Assembly: GCF_040054535.1 (NCBI RefSeq)
Contig: NC_090781.1
Location: 14,994,982 to 15,058,981 of the forward strand
Origin: Antennarius striatus
Taxonomy: Eukaryota > Chordata > Actinopteri > Lophiiformes > Antennariidae
Length of the DNA stretch: 64,000 nt
Reading direction: 5' to 3'
The notes beneath the pieces were generated by a model. The model searched no databases. It had not been told where the DNA came from and saw only the letters and a list, made by a program, of their open reading frames with translations. Position numbers and translations under genes: made by a program. Of this stretch, positions 1 to 20,138 are shown piece by piece. Every line of letters begins with the position of its first letter. The first letter of the stretch is position 1.

Positions 1-20
1 GATCTCATGGGATATTACAC

Positions 21-4780
<4,760 letters not shown>

Positions 4781-4784
4781 AAAA

Positions 4785-5231
<447 letters not shown>

Positions 5232-8200
5232 CCATGTCGCACTCTGCTTTACTGGCAGATTAGATCCATTGCAAGCTGCAGTGACACAATTTAATAAGGA
5301 AGTTGATTATGTAAGAGAAACCTCCTCCAGCAGTTGTTGGTGGATATAATAGTTAGGATAGCTAATTAGTTGGGTTGGTTGTCATTGATTTATAAAGTCA
5401 TTCTTATCATTCCTTAATCAGTTGAAAGCAATGATCCATGAGCAGACAAAGCCCATTTAATTACAAAGTCTGTGATCGTGACAGAAATGCCAAGCGTTGA
5501 GAGGGGTGTTTAAAACTCAAATGAGACACACACATTTTCTACATTAATAATTCAGATAATTAAGTTGTAATTACTAACATCACATTGTTTTGGGGGTATT
5601 AGGACAGCTTGTGAGTGGATTATTGATTTACAGCAATATATCTAAGATATAGACTATAAATCTGTTAGGTAAGCAACGGCCTGCTCAGTATGTTTATTAC
5701 AGAGCTGAGTTGAGTTGCTGTTAAACAGACATAATCTTGCGATCCATTAATCAGAACTCATATATACGCATAACAGTGAATTATTTTCTTGTGTCAATGG
5801 CACAATATAGGTTCATAAAGTGTGAAGTAAACATACCTTCACATACTGGACAAGCATTATCTACTAATGTTACACATCTGACATCATTATGCCACTAAAC
5901 AGAGGACAGAAGACCAGCTGCCAGGGAGGGTCTGAAGAGCAGCCAGGGAGAAGTCAGGCGGGACATCAGTTAAATCGGTGGCAGGGGAATAGCAAAGGGA
6001 AAAGGACGTAAAACTGAAGGGATATCTTGGAAAAATCAATAAGCAAAAGAAATGCGACAAACAAGTTACGACAAATGGAGACACATGTGCACACTTTCAC
6101 ACCCAGACTGAGCAAACATTGTTATTACTGTTGCGTTGTGCTGCCAAATCTTGTTTCTTGCTATTTTTTTGGACTCACAACCATATGAATGCAGTATGTT
6201 GAATCAGACACATATTATGGGTTTTTTTGTAGAATTTAAAAGAGCAAACCTAAGTTTTAAATATTTTAACATAACTAAGAGCTGAGTTCTACACACTCAC
6301 AACGCAGTGATTTGTGTGGCATCACAATAACAAACAAACTGAAATTTGTGTGGTGTATTTTTGACTATGACCAATGAACATGATAAAAAAAAAGATATGC
6401 TACTATTTGGTGCTTTGCTGTTGTGCACATTGAAGCTTTCCATTAGAACAGTATTTCAGATATCCTGGATTTGCCCCCCAAAAAAGGAGGCACATTAAAA
6501 CATAAAAGGCTTTCAAAACGAAGTCAGCCAGTAATGTTAAAAGAGCTCTAAGATCTTATTTGATAGATATAGAAAAAATACTTTATTTAGGAAATTACAA
6601 CAGCACAAGGCTAATCCACTGCAAAAAAAATACATGTATTTTTCCTCAAGCATTCCAGCATTATCACACACAAAATTGTCCAATTGTTGCCTAAAGCTTG
6701 ATTTCCCTATATAAATGTTTTTTTTAGTTAGTAGGTAAAGCTCGTTGTTGGTACTGAAGAAATAAACAAATCTGTTTTTCAGGCAGTAACCATGGCAAAG
6801 AGATGATCATCATGCCAAAGCATCCCTCATTCCCTATAGAAAGCAGCAGGGCATGGGAGGACCAACAGACCATGAGTCCTCCTATTCTCTCTCTCTATGC
6901 TGTTTATAATACAAGGGCATCTCTTACCAGAGGATGAATGACCTCTAAAAATGAAGAACCCAGTTCTTCACTTTTAACACAGTTAACAACAAGTGGACCT
7001 TCGCCCTAATTTTTGAGGGGTACTTTTAATTTCATGTTGTCGTCAATATCACCTGTCATTGGATGTAACTGATTTTTCTTTTACATAGTTTTTAAATTTA
7101 ATACAAGCTATGTCCAAACAAAGAATTGTTACCACTCCCTCATAATAAATGACCATGGGTTTGTCTCTTTTGTAATTATGGACCTGTGATGCAGGATGAA
7201 ATTCAGGATGAATGTAGCAGTTTCACCTCCAACCATACCATCAGCAGGTTATCTTAGAAGCTAGCAACAAGATTGTATGTTTAGTGTGGTGATGTAGCTG
7301 TGAAATACACAGGATTGCTATTTTTATATGCTATTAACCCATCCAAACACTTTTGAGTGATAGTAACAAATTTGCTCTGGAGGTTTTTGAAGTCATGCAT
7401 CAACCAAATAAAATCACTATCCACAGCACTACTCAACAAGAAATGTTGAAGAAAAGTGAGTTAAGTAAAAATAGCACAACCCACTTCATTAACAGATCAA
7501 CACAAAATAGCATGCTCATTTACACAAAGCTGATATCTAACAATGTATGTGTCTTTGTAGATTTTCTTCTTTTTTTTAATTCCATTTAAACCAGCATGTA
7601 GATTTTGTTCCCTTGATCATTTGTTTTCATTCTCTGAGTTGGTGAGACATTATTTTTTATGCTATTATTAGTTCATGCTTTGAGTCTCATCAGTAACTTC
7701 AGAGCTATTTCATGATAATATCTGAAATGACATTGAGATGATATTACACAGTTTCACAATTGCACACTGCCAATGTCTCCATGGCAAAGCAGCAGAGTAC
7801 ATTTGATAAAAACTGCACAGCATGGCTGTTTCTATGATTACATTCAGAGACATGTGGCTCATTAATTTGTAATGTCATATGTATTCGGAAAAAAACCTTC
7901 GAACTGAAGTGAACCTGCGCACCTTTGATATTGTCTTCACCTCCTAGAGCAGAGGTTTGTGTAGGAACACTAATGATCCGTTACTTTGATTTAGAACTGT
8001 GTGACAAAAGCACCTTTCTTCTTATTACCATTTCTAGAAATAAGGACTTGAATTCTCCTCCATCAACTGTAACTGTGAACTTATCAATCATGATACTAGA
8101 GGTGAGGAAGTGAGGATACGAGACAAAACCAAGCGCAATCCTGAAAGGACAAATCATGTTTATTTGTTTTATCTTCTTTCTTTAGTTCATTGCATGTCAT

Positions 8201-10690
8201 ACATCACCTGAAGTGAGATACTTTCTGGGGACATGGTATGTCTGATGAACGGGATGCTACTTCAGCCATTAATAATGCACAATCTCTTAATTTTCACTGA
8301 AGAATAGGCATGTTCATTTGCCCTGCCCCCTACACTTATCAGACAAAGAGCGATAGTGACATGTCCCATTACAGTTTTAAAGTAGCCCTTAATTAAAATC
8401 AGCGCAATTCAATTAAGATGAGCTTAAGATTCATGTATGTTAATTACAAAATTAAATGGTAGGTAAGCATGGTGTGCTAAAGCAAAGGCTCAAGTGCTAT
8501 TCTGTAATCAGTGATTATAATTCCCTTTACCGGAAAGATGAAATGTCATGACAACACCTACACAAAATTAAAATTATTAACGTGCAAATATTGCATTATC
8601 ACATTTTCAGTGCTGGACAAGTGGCAAAGAATTCCAAATGTAATTATGTGGTAAATGTTTTTAAGAGGTAGACATTATAGGTAGTTTTAGAAATACAACA
8701 CTAAAGTTTAAAGACTAACCTCAAGTTCAAGAAACAAAACAGCAAATAATAAAATAAGTGGCAGTGTATTATATCAGCAGACATTATTTTGTCTCTCACT
8801 TGTCTTATGGTGCCATTGTTCATGTCAATTTCATGGATTTTTAACCAGGCATTCAGCACAGCCTCATGACAGAACTTGTACCCTGAAGGAAATAGCAAAG
8901 TACACTGAGGCGGCAAAGTTGCGCAAAGAAAGTATGGAGAAATTTTGCTCAGCGGTTTTAGTGTTTCTACATGTAGCCTGGCATTGAAAACTGGCATCTC
9001 GAAGGGAAACTGCTGTGCTTGATGAGTGCCAGAATCAGAAGCTCGACCATGTAGGCGAAACAGAGCATGGTTCCTGTGTCTTGCTAAGTACACCAACATA
9101 ATACACCAAGATTTGCTTCTGTTGTCAACAAAATTAAACAGACAAGAGGCAATAAAGCATTATTCTGTTGTGAAATCTAGTGTTGTTCTATGGGTGCAGC
9201 ATATCCAAGAACAAGTTCAGCTGACACGTGAGCACCTTAAATGTTTCTTGTTTGTCTGCATAGCCTCTGCTACCTCTGTGTATTGAGAAGTGCTTTTTTT
9301 GTATCAGTATAGTTAGGCCCGAGAAGCCTGCAATTACAACGTAACTTACAATTTTCAGTCCAATAACAACCATGAAGTGTGAAAGTGAACATCCACGTTC
9401 AGCAATCACTTGGCTTTGTTTCAGAAATTCTGCCTGCCTGACTTGCTCTCAACTTCTCTCCCTTTCACCTTGAGGCAAGTTTGAGGAGCTATGGAGTGTA
9501 ACATGTATTAATCAGATGGCTGTCGCGTACCATGGGCACCACCATTGTATGTGCATAGGAGATTCAGCCTTCTGTATGAAATGATCTAACTATACTGGTG
9601 AGTTGTTTTTCTTCAAAGTCAGGCTTTTCACTTCAACAATGTGAGCCCAAGGGTGGCCAACCTCTGAACTTTAGTCAGACCACACCTTCAACCCTCCAGC
9701 CACTGAAGAAGAATGAGCAAGGTAAGACAATGGCACCCCTGATTTAGATTTTAAAGAGGAGGAAGGAACAGGTTGAATTGTTCCAAAATGAAAAGATAAT
9801 GTAAATCCTCCCCTCTGGCTAACCTTGGACAGTCTCAGGTGTTTGTGGTAATGAGGTTTGTTGGAGCTGTACCGACACCCTTTCCTGGGTGTGAACAGTT
9901 TGGTGGATGGATAGGTTCTTGAAACTCGGCGTCTTGACTCTCCTAAGAGGGAAGAGGATTTCTAGTTACTGCAGATAGAGAAAGTATCTCCTGTTTTTGA
10001 CTATTAGGGTTTAGAAGGCAAGGTCTGCAGGAAAGTATCATTATCAATGAGTTCTTCTTCATCCAGTTCATGGTTTTTAAGGGTAGAGGGTGTTAATCTG
10101 TAAGATTGTAAAGCCCTCAGAAGCAAATGTGGGAGATATCTGGCTTTGACTTTAGACAATGACTATGAAGCCGTTTTTGCCTCCAGGAAGTTAACTAAGA
10201 GTAAAAGTTCCTGTTCATCTCTAGCAATGTCCATACCCTTGCAGTAGACCCCCCAGTGGCCTCAAGTCCTCTGCATCCGCCCTGCCTTTTGGACTCCTTC
10301 CCCTTTTTCCTTCAGAAGACTTATGTGAGACTTATGTGAAGACTCATTGTTATGTGAACTCCATGCAAACATCATCCCGCTTGCATCCCACCATTAATGC
10401 AGAGGTACAGTTGGATCTTGTCGTCCATACAGGTCTGCCTTTACAGACTGCTCTGCCCTGAAGTGTTTGGTGTCCAGCCAGCAACCAACAAACAAAACAA
10501 AACCATTTGCTCAGTAAATCCTGCTGTTTCTGCAGGCTAAGTTTTGTGTTGCAAAACTTGATTGACTCCCAGAGACGTGGTGCCACTAATGTAGAGCACA
10601 TGGGGCAGTGCAGGCCTTTGGAAGATTGTGATATTGTTATTGCACAATTTCAACAACCTGGAGAGTTAGAGCAACGTTCTCGTTTCCGTG
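5232..10690. other. Gene-free intergenic DNA, no gene recognised
   Basis: No exon with convincing family similarity was found. From about 8700 to 10690 the base composition is more even and several short open frames occur on both strands (for example 8701-9099 minus). None matches a family I recognise and none has splice context. This part may be degenerate mobile-element sequence. Confidence 0.5.
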
Positions 10691-10699
10691 CGTCCTTGA

Positions 10700-11290
10700 A
10701 TCTTTGATGCACATTTTTTGACAGGGACGCACTATCGTCCCTGAGACGCAAGCTTTAAATGCGTTCCATCCAACAAAATATTCACAATATTTCCATTTCT
10801 CCACTTAAATTTCGAACCCAGAAATCGCCATTATGTTTGGATCTCACGCGAGTTACTCGCACCAGTTGCTCATCACAAGACTAACCTGCGTGATTTTGCC
10901 TTGTTAAAATCCTTTGGCAAGCAGCAACACGAAGTCTGTTCGTTTTACACGCTGCAGTGAGAGAGCAAGGCATTAGTTAGACCATCCAGAGCAAGCATAA
11001 GCGTCCTGTTGGGTATGTCTGTCTGTTAAAGCGCTTTGCAACGTCTGCCGATGTGATTAAGCACTTGACAAATAAAGGTTGGTTGACTGATTGGTTATCA
11101 CCATGCCTAAGAAAAAGATGCAAAAGTTGGAGAAAAAGCAAGTGACGAGTGCTTTCTTGCATAAAACACAAAAATAAAAAGTTAATGAAGAAAAAGAAAC
11201 AGATATTACTGTCAGATATTATTGAAATTTGTGTGGAGAAGGCTGTCAGGTTGGTTCTGGTTCCACAGAACAATACAGTCTATGAATTAA
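10700..11290 (+). mobile_element. Degenerate transposon relic with LINE/SINE-like 3' tail
   Basis: Around 10990-11095 the sequence reads like the 3' tail of many fish retroposons, with an AAAGCGCTTTG-type box, then ACAAATAAAG, then imperfect TTGA/TTGG units. Directly after it, from 11104, a lysine-rich start (MPKKKMQKLEKK) and a further acidic stretch resemble the N-terminus of transposase-type proteins, but the frame is interrupted. A short inverted repeat (AGGGACG...CGTCCCT) lies at about 10723-10742. Family assignment is not possible by eye, and the two parts could be separate insertions. Confidence 0.35.
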
Positions 11291-12654
11291 AGGCAAAGAA
11301 AACTATTAAGTGAAAAGCAAAAGTGGAAAAAAAAAAACGGTATTACATCTTTCTTTATTTCTAAAACAGTTTTTTTAAATGACTACCAGGCTATAACATT
11401 TTGATAAAACTAATATATAATTTAACTCTTTTTGTTTTAAACATTTATGGTGTTAAAAACATTAAAATTACAGTTTGTATAGTTTTTATATTATACTATT
11501 GGCATAACTCAATCCTTGCATCCTTGTTTCTACCGTATATTCTCTTATTACTTTTGGGATGAATAAACGTCATGTTGGGATGCACAAAATTTTGTCGAAG
11601 CACATCCCAGACATGTACTACTTTCTTGAGGTAAAATGAACTCTGGTTAGAATCCTCTACTCTGAGGTAAGATTTGGTCCTGGATGTTCCGAATCAGTGA
11701 AGCTCAAGTAGTTGGTTCCCAGCATTTCTTACCACAGCCACATCTGCATTGGGTGATTTGGTGTATTTTTTGCCAAGTTTATCTGAGATATCCAAATCCA
11801 TCAAGCAGTCAGTTTCTCTTTGCAGAAGCAAAAGGAAATCAGATGCAGAGACTATCCCCACTTTGACATGATTGGGAATTGTGTCTGGTATCTGGGTTTG
11901 GTCGGACTATAGTGGTATTGACAAACACTTTGTGTTCATGCACAATGGGTGTCTGGGTGACTCACCTGCAATCGTACACCGCCCTTGGTGTTAGAACTTT
12001 AGTTAAAGAACAAAGTTAACATGGTTTTTTTTTTAATGTGAAACAGGAATTATACTAATCCTAACAAGAGACGAAACAATAGAAAATTTTACACCTTTTG
12101 CAAATCACTTGGGATGAAGCTCAAAGTGAAAACAGCCATTACTTAAAGTTGTCTCAGTTTCACTGCAAATGTACATTTAATGAGCTTGGTCATTGACAGC
12201 CAATAAATACTAGCACTTTAATTCAGATACATATCATTTAAGCATGTGTATAATGGTAATTTAAGAAGGTCCAGGACTTTTGCATTAACATATTGTTTGT
12301 TGCACAAATATGAATTTTACATGGTATCTCATGTTGAAATGGGTTCTTTATGACGTGAGAAATGACAATCTATTCTCAGGGAGAATAGTAATCAACTTCA
12401 CTGATTGATTTTCAGCATTTATATATCAAAAACTAACACCAAAATGCTACTTTTTCTTAATCAGGATCAAAATGTTGATGAGATTGTGAATTGGAACATT
12501 AGTGTACTGTATTTGATAAGCTTCATTATATCACAATAGTCTGGTCTGGGCCAAAATATTGAAAAAAAGCTTATTAAATAGATGAATGTTTATACAGTAC
12601 ACACCGGATAGTCATCTTTTACATTCCTGTATCATTTTAAAAGTACACTCTATT

Positions 12655-12680
12655 TTATGGGGGGATGGGGGGGGGGGGGG
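12655..12680 (+). repeat. G-rich tract
   Basis: Six G residues, then AT, then fourteen uninterrupted G residues. The tract could form a G-quadruplex on the plus strand. It could equally be a simple mononucleotide expansion with an uncertain assembled length. Confidence 0.8.
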
Positions 12681-15600
12681 TTGTCACCCATAGGCATGCT
12701 AAAATTTATTTCACCAGCTCAAGTCTCTTTTTTCTAAATGTACATAATTCCCCAAGACTTAACCAACAACTTATTCATCACCTAGTTTTAAATTTGCAGT
12801 AAGACACATTTGTCCATAAAGTTAAAAATGGGGTTCTTGAATCCAACATTACCTGACCAGAATTAAAAGGAAATGTTTTGAAGTTGCATTAAGAAATAAC
12901 AATAAAACAAACCACATTTTTACTTTAGTTTAATTTTTACAATTAAAACAGTAATGAAGAGTCATGAGTCCTGAATGAAAACTATTTCTACAACCTATTG
13001 ATAGAATTGTCTCATGCTCTCAATGAGATCAACCAAAGCACCATTAGGAAAAGTCTGCGTTGACATGTAAGACTGTAATCGACATGTTACTGGTTGCAGT
13101 CCTTGTTTAAATTCTACAGTTCTGTATAATCTATGATAGTGAGCTTTTCATCATCATTATCATCATTCCTTTGTCTTTCTTGTAATATTTAAATCACTCA
13201 ATAAGTTCAAATTATGTACCTACTTAGGTAGAAAAATTATACTTTCTGACCTTCTCTCCATGTTCACTATCATAAGATCTGAAAAGGTCACCTAAGACTG
13301 CACTCATACTAATGATATTTGTTCTAACTGATGAGGCTTGAGCAGCACTTACACATGAACTTAAAATGATGTCTAGTTAATATTTAATGGGAAAAGACTG
13401 GAAACAGAGCTTGTTTTTGTACATAAGGATTATGTGTAAACTGTCAATTTGACATCTTTATACAGAGAACAGCTTTTGTGTCATTGAACATTTTTATAAA
13501 CAAAAGCTTTTGAGTTGAGATGCTTTGGATGTGTACGTATTCCATCTGTAGTTAAAGTCCAATTGAACCAGCTTTGATTTAGTATAATTTGTATGGAAAT
13601 TCGGATGTCTATGTTAATGTCAATCTGACAAATTAATGCACCCTCATGTTCAGAGGACCAGACAGTGTTGGTGTGACATTTATTGGATCGTGCATTTGAT
13701 CATGGCATTAGTCAATAATCCTGTTGTTGTTCATGTAAATAAAACATACTGTTCATAGCCACATTTTTCAGATCCATTGTTCATATTTGGCTGTGTTGAA
13801 CATTTAGGATACTTAATTATTTATTCACAAATTTTTGGTATATGCATTTACAACATTAAAAAAATGTATAGTGTGAAATGATCATATTTTGTTTGGTTAA
13901 CAAATATATTCGATTTAAACAGCGCTGACACTTTAAATAATGATATTCCTGGATAAAATCCCATTCATTTTCTTATCATCCCCTCACAACAACCTTCTGT
14001 CAAGCAACTAATAATACACAGGACTTTGCGTTCTGCATTGACATTCTTAGCTTAATTGTTCTTAGTAAACACTGAATATCTTTCATGTGAGGAATATATT
14101 CAGATCATTGGCCGCTGCTGTTGTTCTCTTTGGTTTACATAACTGTAAATGTAACAAAAACAGATAGTTGACTTTTTTTTTAAAGGAGAAAACAGGTTTG
14201 ATCAAATGGTAAAAAGATATATTGTTATATCATTTTATATACCTTGTTAGTCAACTGACAAAGTGCTGTACAAGCCAAGTACTACTAAGTACGCGCTTCC
14301 TACACAAATGATCCCATGATATTCCTAAGACACTTAGCACTTTGAGGATCAGCATCTCTCCCTAGGCAGTTTTGATATAGAGCAGGAGCAGGGACTGTCC
14401 ACCAATTTTCTGGTTAGTGGACAAGCCCCTCAACCTATTGAATTACTGTAATAGACATTTTTTCCATTCAAATATTTGGTGTGTTTGCTTTCAACCTCAA
14501 TCTCTTTAAAATGATTTCTGACAAGTTCTGACTGAAAATCTATAGTTATGATAAGTCAACACAAAGTGGCCCCCACTGGTGAAAGGAGGGCTGAAAAAAT
14601 TGTTTAGCAGTCATGGGACTGTCATGAAAAATTACTATTGTTGAGAAATACATAGTTGTTGCTTTCTCAGTACCTTAAAACAGTCCATTATAATTTTCTG
14701 TCATTCATTCATTCATCTTCTTGAACAAGATGACCATAATCGTCTCGTCTTCCGCCTCTTGCCCAATTACAGGTGTTATGACTTGAGATATTTTTAAATA
14801 AAGTGCTCACAATGTGTAAAAGCTCTGCATGTAAATTTATTAATTTCTTTTCACATACCTCAGAACAAAAAGAAATCCTCTGCAGTTAAGTACAGCAAGC
14901 GAATACAAAGAATACCTTCAACATTTGATTGTATGTTAGAAACTTGTAATAATTATCGATAATACAGGAGTGTAGCCTGTGGTTGTTTGGAGAGCCTGGA
15001 ATTATCTGTGGAACAAGGCTAATGGAATAATCTACCAGATAAGAGACAACTATGGCTGGTCAATATTAATTTTTTGGCCCCAGAAATACAATCAGTGCAA
15101 TGAGACATTGCTTGGGACAAAGATGCTAATGACCCTTATTTTGCATATATTAGCATAGCTCAAAAAAGGAATGAGGACATTAAGAGCTTTTCATTGATTT
15201 CACTCAGGATGGAAATAACTGAATAAATGTGTCAGAATGTGTATGAAAGGCAGATGTTTCCATTTGAATAGCACATTAAGTTAGAAACTATTAAAAGTTA
15301 AATAATAGGTAAGATAATAATGATATATCTGGCAAAACCTCCTGTGTCTCTGTATTTAGACATGATCAACAAGGCCAAAACTTGAGCACAACATAGACGC
15401 TTTTTAGTTCAGTTCAGTTTCATCTGGTTTCAAAATTGAGGTCACCGTTAGTTCATAATGTAAATATAGGTGTAACTGATCAAATCTACTATTACATCAT
15501 AGCCTGGTTCCAGTGACGTGGCTGTTCATGGCTGGTGAGGCTCTGATTTCATCATAATTAGATTTACAAACATATGAACCTACAGAGTAGCTTATTCACC

Positions 15601-18600
15601 ATTTAATTAGCAACAGTGAGTCGGTTATGTTTAAAGTCTCATAGCATACATACAAACTGTAACACACAAATAAGCACACTTGATTAAAAAAAAAAAGTTA
15701 TGTTGTTACCTACATGTAAGGCACGGCGAGTAGAAAATAAATGAATGGCTGCAGTTTGCTGCCTGTCACTTCTTCTAAGATAGCATTAGTATGAGTAATC
15801 GTGAACAAGAAGGTCACTCTGATAAAAAATATTTACTATCAGTGTCATGATTTTTTACATACGTACATTTAAGCTATATCACATGATAAAAATAACTGTG
15901 GTGCTGATTAATATTTTTGAGTCTAGCGGGGTGAAAATACTGTATCTTGCAAAAAAATAAGAAAAACAGATTGTCTCTCTGTAAAAAATGTCACTATAAT
16001 CTTTCAATGCCTTTTATGAGATGCATAAATAGCACACTACCAAATGACCAAAAATGTACAAATTAATTTTGAAAAAGTAAATAAAGATTGCTCCACAAAA
16101 CCAAAATGTGAATTTATAACAGTTTTGTTAACATTCAACATACAGATGATGCAGGGCATCAACTGGTCCCCACTATACTTTAAAATAAAAACAGATTTTT
16201 AGCTAAACAATCTGATTTCAAATACAAATATGAGGTTTGTTGTTACAAGACCTTCTCAAGGCTTGCAGAATTCAAGCTTCAATGAATAGTGCATTGCAAT
16301 AACACTCTAGTTTTTCTTCTCATCAAAACTCATTTTCAGCTGTTGAGAAAGGCTAAACCTTGCCATGGGAATGACAAAACTAAAATAGATGTCCCCTAGA
16401 TTTTTCCTGAAGATAGTCTGATATCTGCTTGTCTGGTGTCCTTCACCCCCCTATTCCTCCCAAAGGGGAAGATCGGGCAATAATGAGGGAAGAAATCTGT
16501 GACAGGTAATGGGATTTCCTGTACTTTTAAAGATTATTATGCTTCTCAAGGGATGTGAAGGTGGTACAATAGAACTTACCCTCGTTCAGATAGGCACATC
16601 ATTTATATCTTTAGATTAGATTTTGTCCTCTGAATACAACTGAGACAGAAAGGCTTCATGACGTATTTCTGTCCCAACATCCTTGAACACTGACAGCCCT
16701 GAGGATGAACTGTTTTTTATATATGTCACAAATCAATGCATTCCGTATAGAGATAATTGGGTCAGAAAAACAGAACAACTCTGTCGTCCCTGTTTGCAGT
16801 AAATTGTGATGATTTTCACCAAATAACATTTATCTTAAGGTGAGAAAGTTGCTCAAGTTGGTAAGCAGAGAAGCAGAATTCACAGAAAGAGGTGTTTTTA
16901 TACTGACTGGGGTACAGACTTGAATTTTCACAGACAGCAGACGCCTTTTCCAAGAACTTGTTTTCACAAGTCTGTCTGCTACATAAAGCTAAAGAAAAAA
17001 GTAATAATAATGGAAACAAACTGTGTTTCCTTTGATTTGTTTTATTTTCTGTAATGTACAGTACAATTAACGAAAACCCAAGCAGCGGGATAAGTGTCAG
17101 CAAGTTTGTTGTATAAATGCCACAACTAATACTGTTTGTTCTTGCCAATTAAAACAACAACATGAGTCAAAAGCTTAGAGGAAAAATACTGTTTGCATTG
17201 CATATTATTACAAAATAATTGCACAACTGGAGTCAAAATTAATCATCACGTTTACTCTGTACATATTGTTTTGTCAGTATGTATAAGAACTGGTTGGGTT
17301 TTTTTTGACCACATTAGAAAAATACATCACAGTATCATTATAAACCACATGTATTTTTTTAAAATTTAGCATTAGTCCTTCATGGGCATTTTCTACTAAC
17401 GAATAGGGTGTTTTCATTCAGATGATGTCATATAAACAACGTGAATCCAATCCATTCCACAACTCTTGGCGATGTTGGAAGTATGTTGATGGAATACAAA
17501 AAGCCACTAAAGATAAAATGCTTCAAAAAATAATTATCATGCCGTTAACATCAAGAACTAGTACACCGTACTGGGATGCAACAGAGAAACAAAACAAACA
17601 GAGGAGTAAATGAGCAACCAGTCACCATTTGTTTTATCTCTAAGCAGTCAGGTGAGGTGACAGACAGTGCACAGCTGTTTGTACAGCATCATATCAAAAG
17701 ACACATATCTAATTTTTAATGACATTTGAAACTAGCTGCTGACACTGGCTGTCCACGCTTACAAATATCATATAATTCCTGGCAAAAAAACCCCCAACTA
17801 TCTGTTTTAGTTAAAGAAAATCCGGGAAAGACTATGGTTGTATTATCCAAAGAAGTGTTAGTAAAAGGCTAATTAAAGTTATTATGAAACCTCACTTATG
17901 GTACATGGACATGCTTTCTATCCTCATGAAGATTATTGGGGGTTTATGCAAATGTGTTTAGAGGATTTAGAAAAGACCATGTTCCCTACAGATGTAGCAG
18001 TGTGGCTGCTGAGATCATCAACTGTTTGCCTGGCCCCCCTCTGCTGTTTGTAAGAATCAATGCACAGCAGCATCATGTGCTTGGTTTGTATTGTTAAGCA
18101 AATCTTGGGCAATGTTTGTAAGATAAAGGCCACCTTTATCTAGGTCTAAGAAGGTTTTGATATTTTGACAAACAAAAATCATTCTCCCAGCTTTTATTTT
18201 TGACCAAGATAGAACAAAAGAGATGCTTTTCACAATCTTAACTATTTCATCTTTAATAATGTACTCAATCCATATAGCTCACTGTCAAATAAATTGAAAG
18301 TTATGTTTTCTGTTTATTATAACTGTTTGTTGTTTATTGCTCATTCTTAATTATTGTTTATTTTATTGCACGTAGCATCCTTTAGAAAAATGTTGATTCA
18401 TCATCTTTTAGCAGTTAAACCTGTCCTGAAATTTAAATATCATACTTACGTGTTATGTTCATTGAGTATTGTCTATTAAATCTGAATTTGAGTAGCTTAT
18501 AGATAAATGTTTACAAATGTAGTTAAGTGAGACCTGTGTCTGTCAATAAGAGCACCATGATCTTTAATCCTGGCAAGACTTTTTTTTTTTTTGCGACACA

Positions 18601-20124
18601 GCTTGCATTTGTAATCACACCGACAAAAACATAGAGATGTGAGCAAGCTTACCCACAACGTCCTGAGGAGGAAAACAGCGCATCATTGCTTCAGACACTT
18701 AATGCAGGGAATGGTGTGACATGTGAAATGTTCAGTTAAAGAAATATATCTACTGTAGGTTTGTGGGGATCATCTCTCCCACCTGCATGAAAAAGATCAT
18801 GGATGGTTACATTATTAAATTCATTACTAAAAATGGATGTTCAGTGACACTAAGTGCCACTATTGGTTGATGTCCTGTCATACAAAATGCGAGAAATTCA
18901 AGATGCATAGTGAGGTCATCTCTTTGCACCAACATTATATACCGGCACTAAATGGCTTGCAGAAGAAGGTCCTTGAAAAATTAAAAGAAACACAAAACAC
19001 CTTTTATAATGAAAAAAAGCAGGATTTAACAGTTTCATACCGATAAAGGAGCAATCTCAAGATTTTGACTGCAAATATTTATGTTCATTTCTGTGTGTGT
19101 ACTGACAGTCTTCTTTAAACAATGAAACATGGTTAATTCATTTTTCTTGTAAATTAATTACAGTTTTACTCTTTGAATGCTGTCATTTGTTTCCATTGTA
19201 GCTTTTTTTGCTCTGTATGAACCCTTGTCCTTTGCTTGAGCTCAGAAGTTACACTTTCATGTCATGTCATCGGTTTGTGAATATAAAGTGCCACTGTGCT
19301 TCCATCTTGTGTTAACAAGACATTGAGACTAGCTGTGAAAGGTCAGTGAGAGGCCAAGTGTAGATGAATACTCCATTTCCATGGAAGCACAACGAAGCAA
19401 ATTACTCTACAATATATAACTTTTCTGCAGTAGAGTTCATTTTAGTAATGGCTGTATTTTTTTTACCAGGTCCCAAGGTTCAAGTCTGTATACTGTATGT
19501 GTGAAAATACAACACATTATATCATCTGTATGGAGCCTACACATCCCTTCCCCATACTTTTGCAGATAAAAACCTGCAGTATATTATCTAGTTTACCTAG
19601 AAATCTGGCTCTTGTTATTCAGGACTGTGCCAGCACAGATCTTGTTAATCGCTTTAACAAACATTGCTTCTCCAGAGTGGCATAAATCGAAGCAGGAAAC
19701 AGTTGTGGCTCCTTCACTGTGGCCTAATCTGAGTGTATCAGCTGGTGTCAACTCACGGACAGAAAATCCATATGCTGTCTGTCTGCATAGTTTGCCAGAT
19801 ATTGTTTGTGTTGTGTATGACATGAGGTACTGTTGAATAATCTGATAACAAAGCCAGCTGGTAGAAGGAAAGAAAAAAGCCCAACAGACAATGTTGTATT
19901 GAAAATTTACGTTTTTATGTTTACAGGAGTAAGCCTCTTAACTCTTGTGAGTTGAAAAGCCATTTAAAGGTCAGGAAAGAGAGAGAGATGTAAACTACAG
20001 TTTACAGGCAGTCATTTGCCTCCAGTTTTCTGAATTCAGGACAAATTAATTTTATGAACAGGAATGTGAAGACATGTGATTGCCGTACTGCATGGGCGAG
20101 TGGTGGACATTGGGTTTTCAATGA

Positions 20125-20138
20125 CTGCCATCTAGTGG
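20125..20138 (-). promoter_or_regulatory. Candidate CTCF site
   Basis: On the minus strand the 14 bases read CCACTAGATGGCAG, an exact match to the core CTCF consensus CCASYAGRKGGCRS. It lies in the gene-poor flank about 2.7 kb beyond the fam181b stop codon. Occupancy is inferred from the motif only. Confidence 0.55.

Noticed and set aside
8701-9099. 132-residue minus-strand reading frame
   Set aside because: No recognisable motif, no splice context and no neighbouring exons. It is probably chance or a decayed repeat.
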